A DNA stretch of 39,326 bases from NCBI GenBank assembly GCA_011088145.1, contig JAALKG010000001.1:9813-49138 (forward strand), read 5' to 3'. A model generated the notes under the pieces. That model was not told where the DNA came from and searched no databases. It worked only from the letters and a program-made list of their open reading frames with translations. Source of the stretch: Cyanobacteria bacterium MH1_Bin12 (GTDB lineage Bacteria > Cyanobacteriota > Cyanobacteriia > Cyanobacteriales > Cyanobacteriaceae). Numbering within the stretch: position 1 is the first letter of the stretch; each line of letters starts with the position of its first letter. Positions 1 through 6,074 of this stretch are shown piece after piece. The position numbers and the translations under genes were made by a program.

Positions 1-60
1 GTGCTGACCTGAGAAGTGCTGACCTGAGAAGTGCTGACCTGAGAAGTGCTGACCTGAAAA
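1..60 (+). repeat. Four tandem 15-bp units inside the pentapeptide-repeat gene
   Basis: The unit GTGCTGACCTGAGAA occurs three times without change. A fourth copy has one substitution (GAAAA at its end). Each unit encodes one pentapeptide, so gain or loss of units keeps the frame. Confidence 0.9.
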
Positions 61-170
61 GTGCCAATGTAGAAAATACTCGTTTTGGTTTTAATAAAGG
101 TATTTCACCATCATTAAGACAAGATTTGATTACACGAGGAGCAGTTTTTAGTGATTATCGGAATGATTAA
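1..170 (+). CDS. C-terminal end of a pentapeptide-repeat protein (5' end outside window)
   Basis: The frame beginning at base 3 is open to a TAA at 168-170. It reads four consecutive ADLRS/ADLKS units and then a non-repeat tail ending in VFSDYRND. A(D/N)LXX is the hallmark of the pentapeptide-repeat beta-helix family, which is very abundant in cyanobacteria; the cellular role of most members is unknown. The repeat DNA is almost perfectly periodic (15 bp), which points to recent unit amplification by slippage. Only about 55 residues are visible, so N-terminal domains, localisation and partners cannot be judged. The start codon lies outside the window. Confidence 0.75.
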   Translation, partial: ADLRSADLRSADLRSADLKSANVENTRFGFNKGISPSLRQDLITRGAVFSDYRND

Positions 171-228
171 GGTCGAATCAACCGAACAGTCCAATGCCTT
201 GGCGTTAATATAGGTTGGGTATAATCGC

Positions 229-330
229 TTAATAGTTGTACGTTAGAATGAATTTGAAAAAATTTTCACTCGACAATAAGTCTTCTATAGTAATTTTCAA
301 GTCTTGATTACCATAGACCTATATATAAAA
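229..330 (-). pseudogene. Divergent remnant of an Hsp70-like 3' end
   Basis: Read on the minus strand this stretch encodes LKITIEDLLSSENFF and then a TAA at 231-229. It aligns with LKITVEDLLTNETLLEN at the C-terminus of the intact Hsp70-like gene at 1190-2779. About 70 bases align without gaps at roughly 70% identity by hand. Nothing of the ATPase domain precedes it. I read it as the eroded end of an older tandem paralogue. The rest of 171-392 shows no gene. Confidence 0.5.
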
Positions 331-392
331 GTAATCAGACAACTAATCAACATGAAAATAGTCACATTCACCAAGGCAAGTGGTGTCATGTT

Positions 393-629
393 TCAACATT
401 GACTCAACTCAGCCACGATCGCATTTTCTAACAAAGTCTCACTAGTCAACAAATCTTCCACCGTAATCTTCAAATATCGATCGCCATCCACTCTAAATAA
501 TACTTTAACTCGATCGTTGCCCGGCATCCCCAACGGATTCAAATTAGCAATAGTTTTTCCCCTGTCAGAATCATTTAAAACTTGTACCTTGTTTGTCCCT
601 CGGTCTATACTACGAGTAATTAGACGATC
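393..629 (-). pseudogene. Truncated second copy of the Hsp70-like 3' end
   Basis: Bases 402-629 match 1193-1420, the last 76 codons of the intact Hsp70-like gene, over 228 bases with no gap and about 13 mismatches counted by hand. The copy keeps the frame and ends in a TGA at 395-393, slightly beyond the parent stop. Homology stops abruptly at 629/1420. It has no start and no ATPase domain, so it cannot make a chaperone. It lies directly upstream of hicA, as if the hicAB segment replaced the rest of a tandem paralogue. Confidence 0.8.
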
Positions 630-678
630 TTCAATTTGTAGTTTGTTAAAATGCCAACAACTTGAAATATTTAATAAA

Positions 679-936
679 ATGGGAAAACTGGCTAAATTAA
701 TCGCAAAATTTTTGAGAGATCCTCCTGAATTAAATTATGATGACGTTTATTATCTTTTAACTTGTTTTGGTTTTCAAGAGGTATCGAAAAAAGGAAGTCA
801 TCATACTTTTCGCAATGATCAAGGGCTGAAAATAACCGTACCAAAAAAAGGTGGTAAAACGGTAAAAAGAACTTATATCAAACAAATAGTCTTATTATTA
901 AAACTCGAACAGTGGAAAGATGAAAACTCAAAATAA
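679..936 (+). CDS. hicA: HicA-family mRNA interferase toxin
   Basis: An 85-residue basic protein with the HicA fold pattern: a GF/GFQEV segment, then KKGSHHTFR, where the His of the GSHH motif is the expected catalytic residue, and a lysine-rich C-terminus. HicA toxins bind a double-stranded-RNA-binding-like fold to mRNA and cleave it; HicB blocks them. I place the start at ATG 679 because everything upstream in the frame is antisense to the Hsp70 remnant. No clear Shine-Dalgarno is visible. The end overlaps hicB by 17 bases, typical of a translationally coupled toxin-antitoxin pair. Confidence 0.85.
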   Translation: MGKLAKLIAKFLRDPPELNYDDVYYLLTCFGFQEVSKKGSHHTFRNDQGLKITVPKKGGKTVKRTYIKQIVLLLKLEQWKDENSK

Positions 937-1165
937 ATTAGCAACATTAGCTGAGTACTTCAGTTTGAATTATCCCATCACTTTTTATCCTGAAAACGAG
1001 GGCGGATATACAGTTATGATTCAAGATTTACCTGGTTGTATGTCTGAAGGTGATACTTTACAAGAGGCGATGAGGAATATTTTATCAGCTAAGAAAGCAT
1101 GGTTAGAAACAGCATGGGAATATAATGACAAAATTCCGCTTCCATCGAATCATCTTAGTCGCTAA
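920..1165 (+). CDS. hicB: HicB-family antitoxin (short form)
   Basis: An 81-residue protein with the core HicB motif: YPITFYPENEGGYTVMIQDLPGC, followed by the helix with EGDTLQEAMRNILSAKKAWLE. HicB folds as a partial RNase H-like domain that caps HicA. Many HicB proteins carry a C-terminal DNA-binding domain (ribbon-helix-helix or HTH); this one ends soon after the core at NHLSR, so autoregulation may need another partner. The start ATG sits inside the 3' end of hicA (17-base overlap). Function is inferred from family and arrangement; confidence in the pair is high. Confidence 0.85.
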   Translation: MKTQNKLATLAEYFSLNYPITFYPENEGGYTVMIQDLPGCMSEGDTLQEAMRNILSAKKAWLETAWEYNDKIPLPSNHLSR

Positions 1166-1189
1166 AACAAGACAAAACCCATCTACAAT

Positions 1190-2779
1190 TTAACTCAACT
1201 CAGCAACGATCGCATTTTCTAATAAAGTCTCATTAGTCAACAAATCCTCTACCGTAATTTTTAAAACTCGATCGCCATCCACTCTAAATAATACTTTAAC
1301 TCGATCGTTCCCCGGCATCCCCAACGGATTTAAATTAGCAATAGTCTTTCCCCTATCAGAATCATTTAAAACTTGTACCTTGTTTGTCCCTCGGTCTATA
1401 CTACGAGTAATTAGACGATCGCCATCAAAATACACTTCTGTACTACTATTCTCATCTCCGAGTTCACCAATCACCAGTTCAATACTCGGTTGGTTATTAA
1501 TTGATGCCCCCAAAATCAACTCTCTTGGTTGACTCATAGGATAACCTTGCCCCGGAGGAATAATTGTGTGCCAGTCATGACGATTCTCACGACGATTCCA
1601 AAAACGAATGCCATAACTATGGTAGAGAAAATCTTTGATCTCTAAACCCTGTTCTAATTTTAAAGCACCTACAGCGATCGCATCAAAAGGACGATCTTTT
1701 TTTATTTTCTTTTCAGGAAAATAGTTAGTCAACCATGATTGCACCGCAGGAATTTGACCACTACCACCCACTAGCAATACCGCATCAATGTTATTTTTAT
1801 TGATTCCATTAGCTTGTCCTTGTTGTAAAACACTACTCATCAAAGAATCTAATTGAGAGAAAAATTTATTGTCCGTCAGAATTTGCTCAAAAGTGTCTCT
1901 GTCTAACTTCAAATTATAAGTATCTAAATTAATATCATCAAAAAAGACCTCCTGTGCCTCCTCTTGAGATGAAAGTTTAATCTTTACTCTTTCCGCTAAA
2001 CCAGTCGTTAAAGAAGATTTGGCAACTCCCTGTTGAGTATGAAAATAATCTAAAATCCAATTATCTAAATCGCAACCACCCAAATTTGCTCCTGCCTTAC
2101 CCATTACCTTTGCTAATTTCGGTTTTTGAGCAGAATTTTCTCCGAATAGATTTTCACCCCATTTCAAGATAAAACCTTGGGCTTGTTTGCTTGCACCCAG
2201 ATCTAACTCTACTAAAGAAAAGTCCAGTGTTCCGCCACCAAAATCAACCACCAAAATATATTTATCTTGCTCCGTACCGTAACCTAAAGCGGCTGCGGTT
2301 GGTTCATCAATAATTCTGACTTGAGAAATATCCCACTTCTGACAAACACCATTTAACCAATAGCGATAACTTTCAAAACTATCTACAGGTACAGTCACGA
2401 TTAAAGACTCTGTTACCTCTCCTAATTCGGGGATTATTTGACTTAAAAACCATTCTCCAATTTGTTCAAAACTAATTTGTTCTTCGTCTAAACTCGGCAA
2501 AAACCCTTGAATGTCAGTACCTATGCCTCTTTTGAAATTACGAAAGTAGCGATCGTCATTATTGACATCTAATCCCTTATCTCTAACTGTTTGCCCAATT
2601 ATGACATCTTCCGTCTTCGCATCTTGTACATATAGTAAACTTGGGATTACAGCAGGAATTTGCGAATTTCTCTGGGCGATAGCTGGTAACTTAACTATTT
2701 CGGGTTCATTTGTGGTGGAGTTGATGCGGGTAATTACTGTATTGCTAGTACCAAAATCAATTGCGATCGGCATATTCAC
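1190..2779 (-). CDS. Hsp70-family (DnaK-like) ATPase, short form
   Basis: A 529-residue protein that starts MPIAIDFGTSNT, the phosphate-1 motif of the actin/Hsp70 ATPase fold. It then has IDEPTAAALGYG (connect 1), VVDFGGGTLDFSL (phosphate 2) and VLLVGGSGQIPAV (adenosine motif). The C-terminal 140 residues are beta-rich and resemble a reduced substrate-binding region without the usual DnaK lid (DnaK is about 630 residues). Two Met codons, at 2779 and 2773, are possible starts. It is probably one of the cyanobacterial Hsp70-like paralogues, not the main DnaK; no dnaJ or grpE neighbour is present. Its 3' end is duplicated at 393-629. Confidence 0.85.
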   Translation of the reverse strand: MNMPIAIDFGTSNTVITRINSTTNEPEIVKLPAIAQRNSQIPAVIPSLLYVQDAKTEDVIIGQTVRDKGLDVNNDDRYFRNFKRGIGTDIQGFLPSLDEEQISFEQIGEWFLSQIIPELGEVTESLIVTVPVDSFESYRYWLNGVCQKWDISQVRIIDEPTAAALGYGTEQDKYILVVDFGGGTLDFSLVELDLGASKQAQGFILKWGENLFGENSAQKPKLAKVMGKAGANLGGCDLDNWILDYFHTQQGVAKSSLTTGLAERVKIKLSSQEEAQEVFFDDINLDTYNLKLDRDTFEQILTDNKFFSQLDSLMSSVLQQGQANGINKNNIDAVLLVGGSGQIPAVQSWLTNYFPEKKIKKDRPFDAIAVGALKLEQGLEIKDFLYHSYGIRFWNRRENRHDWHTIIPPGQGYPMSQPRELILGASINNQPSIELVIGELGDENSSTEVYFDGDRLITRSIDRGTNKVQVLNDSDRGKTIANLNPLGMPGNDRVKVLFRVDGDRVLKITVEDLLTNETLLENAIVAELS

Positions 2780-3202
2780 TATAAATTTTATTTGTCACTG
2801 TATCCCATTATAGAATTTCCGTGGATAGTTTATTCAAATACATTTAGTCACGAAAACTTTTTTATTTCTTCAATTACTTTTGATTTTTTATTGATTGATT
2901 CTTGTTCTTATTAATATCAAGATTATTTTTATTCTTGCTCACAACAAAATGTTCTAAATTTACAGAAATAATATTTGCATTAAATAGGTTGTAACTAATA
3001 ATCAAAAGACTATTTTTCTCTTATTTGAAAAATGTTTAAATAAAATCGTAAATCAATAAATAAAGCAAAATCAAGCAATTTGAATTAGGTTTAATTGTAT
3101 TTTTGTCATTTTGAAAATATTTAAAATAACATTTTTCAGGGGAAAATAAATTATATATTTGTCATTTGTCATTTGATATTCGGTAATTAAATTACTGAAC
3201 TT
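2780..3202. other. AT-rich intergenic stretch
   Basis: No convincing coding frame. It holds short reiterations such as ATTTGTC repeated near 3160, a motif type common at cyanobacterial gene borders. Promoters for the divergent Hsp70 gene probably lie near 2790-2850, but I cannot point to clear boxes. Confidence 0.4.
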
Positions 3203-3384
3203 GGCTTTTACTCGCACAAATACCTAAGTAAAAATGGGTGCGACCTGATTTTGATGTTTAAATAAAAGCCATAAACCTTTTGTTTGACAAGGTATTGATC
3301 AATATAATCATATTCAGCTATTTACTGATTAATTAATTAAAATAGACGGCAGATCAACAATTGATCATTTGTCGTCTATTTTTT
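3203..3384 (+). ncRNA. Candidate structured RNA upstream of dnaB
   Basis: Nested inverted repeats are visible. GGCTTTTA at 3203-3210 pairs with TAAAAGCC at 3263-3270, and inside it TCGCAC at 3212-3217 pairs with GTGCGA at 3238-3243. About 70 bases later comes a terminator-like hairpin with a T run (3341-3384). This layout fits a small RNA transcribed toward dnaB, or a structured leader of an upstream dnaB transcript. I do not recognise the family and see no ORF. It could also be a degenerate palindromic repeat. Confidence 0.3.
3341..3384 (+). terminator. Rho-independent terminator-like hairpin
   Basis: AATAGACG (3341-3348) pairs with CGTCTATT (3373-3380), and GATCAA pairs with TTGATC within the loop. 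A run of T follows on the plus strand. The flanking A's and T's would let it work in both directions. It isolates the dnaB promoter from upstream transcription. Confidence 0.6.
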
Positions 3385-3399
3385 ATGATCTTTTGATTC

Positions 3400-3431
3400 T
3401 TGACTTTGAATTTCCAGAAAAATAGTATAAT
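3400..3431 (+). promoter_or_regulatory. Likely dnaB promoter
   Basis: TTGACT at 3400-3405 is followed after 17 bases by TAGTAT (3423-3428), overlapping a perfect TATAAT at 3426-3431 (20-base spacing). It lies about 30 bases before the dnaB start. Confidence 0.5.
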
Positions 3432-3458
3432 AGTATTACTGTATTAATCTGATTGAGC

Positions 3459-4799
3459 ATGAACGATTTTACTCCTGATTTAGCTACTAATTCTTTACCG
3501 CCACAAAATATTGAAGCAGAAGAAATAATTTTAGGAAGTCTATTATTTGATCCTAATGCCATGGGCAAGGTCATTGATTTATTGCCTGTAGAGGCCTTTT
3601 ATGTTAATGCTCATCGTCAAATATATGAAGCTGCCAGAAATTTATATTTTCAAGGACAACCGATCGATTTAATGACCGTTTCGACATGGTTAAGCGATCG
3701 CAGTTTATTAGACCAAATCGGTGGAACACCAAAAATTGTCAATTTACTTGATCGTACCGTTTCTTCCGCTAATATAGAGCGTTATGTGCCTCTGGTGACG
3801 GATAAATACATCAGGAGACTATTAATTAATACAGCCAAAGAAATTAGTGAATTAGGCTTTGATATGGCTAAAGATTTAGATCAAATTTTAGATGAATCAG
3901 AGCAAAAAATATTTAAGTTAACTCAAGCGAGAGTACAACAAGGTTTAGTACCAATTTCCGATACTTTAATTGATACCTTTACTGCCATTCAAGATTTTCA
4001 AGAAAAAGTTGCCCTTCCTGGTATCAGTACCGATTTTTACGACTTAGATGCCATGACAGGGGGTTTACAGCGATCTGATTTAATTATTATTGCAGGTCGC
4101 CCTTCCATGGGGAAAACCAGCTTTGCCCTCAATATCGCTGCTAATGTAGCCAAAAATCAAGATTTAACAGTGGCGGTTTTTAGCTTAGAAATGTCTAGAG
4201 ATCAATTAGCAATGCGTTTGTTATCAGGAGAGGCTAGATTAGAGAGTAGCCGTTTAAAGTCTGGAAGAATTACCGAGCAAGAAATGGAACCTTTGATGGA
4301 GGCGATGGGTACTTTATCGGAGCTACCAATTTACATTGATGATACTGCAAATATAACCGTTATGCAAATGCGATCGGAGGTGCGACGTTTACAGGCAGAA
4401 AAGAAGGGGAAATTAGGTTTAGTACTAATCGATTATTTACAGTTAATGGAAGGTAGTAGTGATAATCGTGTACAGGAATTATCTCGTATTACTCGATCGC
4501 TTAAAGGTCTAGCCAGAGAAGTCAATGCCCCTATTATAGCTCTTTCTCAGCTTAGTCGAGCGGTGGAACAAAGAACAAATAAACGCCCAATGCTATCAGA
4601 TTTGAGGGAAAGCGGTGCGATCGAACAAGATGCAGATTTAGTTATGATGCTTTATCGTGACGAGTATTATAACCCAGATACCGTCGATCAAGGCATTGCC
4701 GAAATAATTATTGCCAAACATCGTAATGGCCCCACTGGACAAGCTAAAATGATTTTTCGGTCTGAATTTACTCAATTTTTAAATATGAAAGGAAGGTAA
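3459..4799 (+). CDS. dnaB: Replicative DNA helicase DnaB
   Basis: 446 residues from ATG 3459; a TTG six bases earlier is in frame but less likely. The N-terminal domain begins SLPPQNIEAEEIILGSLL, typical of DnaB. The RecA-like helicase domain has Walker A GRPSMGKTSFALNIA, Walker B LVLIDYLQLM, and the late motif GPTGQAKMIF near the end. It is the hexameric 5'-3' helicase that unwinds DNA at the replication fork. Many cyanobacterial DnaB genes carry inteins; this one is uninterrupted and of normal length. It is tail to tail with the DUF721/DciA gene, 26 bases apart. Confidence 0.97.
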   Translation: MNDFTPDLATNSLPPQNIEAEEIILGSLLFDPNAMGKVIDLLPVEAFYVNAHRQIYEAARNLYFQGQPIDLMTVSTWLSDRSLLDQIGGTPKIVNLLDRTVSSANIERYVPLVTDKYIRRLLINTAKEISELGFDMAKDLDQILDESEQKIFKLTQARVQQGLVPISDTLIDTFTAIQDFQEKVALPGISTDFYDLDAMTGGLQRSDLIIIAGRPSMGKTSFALNIAANVAKNQDLTVAVFSLEMSRDQLAMRLLSGEARLESSRLKSGRITEQEMEPLMEAMGTLSELPIYIDDTANITVMQMRSEVRRLQAEKKGKLGLVLIDYLQLMEGSSDNRVQELSRITRSLKGLAREVNAPIIALSQLSRAVEQRTNKRPMLSDLRESGAIEQDADLVMMLYRDEYYNPDTVDQGIAEIIIAKHRNGPTGQAKMIFRSEFTQFLNMKGR

Positions 4800-4825
4800 G
4801 TTAATTAGTAATTAAGAAAAAGAAA

Positions 4826-5365
4826 TCAAAAATGATCGTCTCGAAAACAAATAGCACAGATATCCCATCTTTTTAATTCTCCTTGAGGACACAATCTTTG
4901 ACAACGAGGACAAGCTTGCCAATCTGTAGATCTTGTTTTTATTTGCTCGAACCAAGATTTTAAAGCTTCTTGAGGTGTATTAACTTGATCTGGTCTCTTT
5001 GGCAAAGGATTCGTTAGGCTGGGATGAATTTCATTTTTGTTATCTTCTAAATCACAAGACTCAATATAATTGCTATACCATTTCATCGAAGCAAAATGTA
5101 AATTTTCTAGAGGAATTTCGACTCGATTATTAATTTTTTTAACTAGGTTACGCCTCTGCAAACTCAACTCTTGAGCCCAAACAGCATTAGAAGTTGCGAT
5201 ATACAAAACCTCTTTTTTTATGGACACTGGACGGGTATGTTGTGCTACCTTATGATTAACAATTTCATACCAATATTTTTTTAATTCATGAAATCTTTTT
5301 TGTTCCTGCCATTGTGGTTGAGACAAAATTATTTTTAATAATTTATCAATAGAATCGAAGGTCAT
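4826..5365 (-). CDS. dciA: DUF721 protein, probable DnaB helicase loader DciA, with a C-terminal zinc ribbon
   Basis: 179 residues. The N-terminal 100 residues match the DUF721/DciA pattern: W..IV...VAQHTRPVSI, then VLYIATSNAVWAQELSLQ and a following basic helix. DciA is the ancestral bacterial loader of DnaB in lineages lacking DnaC/DnaI, including cyanobacteria. The C-terminal 30 residues carry CPRC, a nearby Cys, and CAIC ten residues on, which looks like a small zinc ribbon. A linker of about 40 residues separates the two parts. It is convergent with dnaB, and its start codon is 6 bases from that of the divergent membrane-protein gene. The family call is strong; loader function is by homology. 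Confidence 0.82.
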   Translation of the reverse strand: MTFDSIDKLLKIILSQPQWQEQKRFHELKKYWYEIVNHKVAQHTRPVSIKKEVLYIATSNAVWAQELSLQRRNLVKKINNRVEIPLENLHFASMKWYSNYIESCDLEDNKNEIHPSLTNPLPKRPDQVNTPQEALKSWFEQIKTRSTDWQACPRCQRLCPQGELKRWDICAICFRDDHF

Positions 5366-5371
5366 TTTTTT

Positions 5372-5737
5372 ATGAGTAATAACACAACAAATTTAGTTCA
5401 TCCCGAAATCAAAAAAACTATTAAAAATCTTGATTTAGATTTAGGTTCAGAATTGAGCCGATATGAATATAGTCTTCATGATTCTACTTTAATTGCTCAA
5501 TCATCTAATGATAACAGTTTCGATCGCTCTCTATTATATGCATCAGTTGTAATGGAAGAACCTCCAAAACCAGAAACTATTCCTGCGGCTTCTCGTTTAA
5601 TTGACGATGGAGTTACGATAATAGATAGAATATTAACTCCTTGGGGAATAGTTGGTATTATTATGTTCTTTGGAGCCAACTTATTTATATTCTTCAACTT
5701 AGATAAATATTCGCCAAATTATTTTCTGTTAAACTAA
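5372..5737 (+). CDS. Conserved-looking single-span membrane protein, unknown function
   Basis: 121 residues. A hydrophilic, mostly acidic N-terminal region of about 80 residues contains MEEPPKPETIPAASRL. One hydrophobic span follows, ILTPWGIVGIIMFFGANLFIF, giving a tail-anchored type of topology. AAGG-like purines (GAAGG at 5357-5361) precede ATG 5372 at a usable distance. I do not recognise a named family. The last 15 codons or so overlap, antisense, a PIN-toxin remnant (5694-5807), so the natural C-terminus may have been replaced by read-through into that remnant. Confidence 0.6.
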   Translation: MSNNTTNLVHPEIKKTIKNLDLDLGSELSRYEYSLHDSTLIAQSSNDNSFDRSLLYASVVMEEPPKPETIPAASRLIDDGVTIIDRILTPWGIVGIIMFFGANLFIFFNLDKYSPNYFLLN

Positions 5738-5807
5738 TTATTTCACGAGGTACTCCACCCCATAATAATCCAGAAATCCAAATATTTGTATCTAATACAA
5801 GTTTCAT
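5694..5807 (-). pseudogene. Truncated PIN-domain (VapC-like) toxin
   Basis: The ATG at 5807-5805 overlaps the antitoxin stop by one base (TAATG). It opens MKLVLDTNIWISGLLWGG and then VPREII, which is the classic N-terminus of PIN-domain RNases, including the first catalytic Asp (LDTN). The frame ends after only 37 codons (stop 5696-5694), whereas PIN toxins have about 130-140 residues and need three or four acidic residues. Sequence similarity seems to end near codon 28, where it runs into the 3' end of the membrane-protein gene. It is almost certainly non-functional. Confidence 0.75.
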
Positions 5808-6022
5808 TATTCAGTTTTATTTTCTCTAACTTCTTTTACTAAAGATACGATTTCTTCTATTGACAATTGTTCTTGATCTTCTCCCAATTTATCTATTTTT
5901 TGCCATAAGTTATTAAGATTTTTTTGTGGTTCTATTAGTTGTTTAATATATTGGTATAATTCCGTTAATTTATCTTCGGGAATGTTATCAATTTCTGCTT
6001 TAATTAAATCGACGATCGACAT
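5807..6022 (-). CDS. Small antitoxin-like protein paired with the PIN remnant
   Basis: 71 residues starting MSIVDLIKAEIDNIPEDKL, helical and charged. AGGGGA lies six or seven bases upstream of ATG 6022, so I reject the longer reading that starts in the chlH end. The stop overlaps the start of the PIN remnant, the standard antitoxin-toxin arrangement. Proteins with a LTELYQYIKQL-type helix precede PIN toxins in many cyanobacteria. With the toxin truncated it is an orphan antitoxin. It could still neutralise a related toxin elsewhere in the genome. Confidence 0.7.
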   Translation of the reverse strand: MSIVDLIKAEIDNIPEDKLTELYQYIKQLIEPQKNLNNLWQKIDKLGEDQEQLSIEEIVSLVKEVRENKTE

Positions 6023-6074
6023 AAAATTTCCCCTAATAATTCTTGATAATAAATAATAATACGTTGAGACTTTA

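Noticed and set aside
1-60. Tandem repeats at the window start as a CRISPR or structural repeat
   Set aside because: There are no spacers, and the 15-bp unit translates cleanly into ADLRS pentapeptides that continue into an open frame.
517-678. Long N-terminal extension of HicA
   Set aside because: The extension is antisense to the Hsp70 remnant, and HicA proteins start near the ATG at 679.
2780-3202. tRNA or known small RNA
   Set aside because: I looked for a TTCRANNY-type T-arm and acceptor pairing in this and the other gaps and saw none.
3459-4799. Intein in DnaB
   Set aside because: The protein has normal length and uninterrupted Walker and late motifs.
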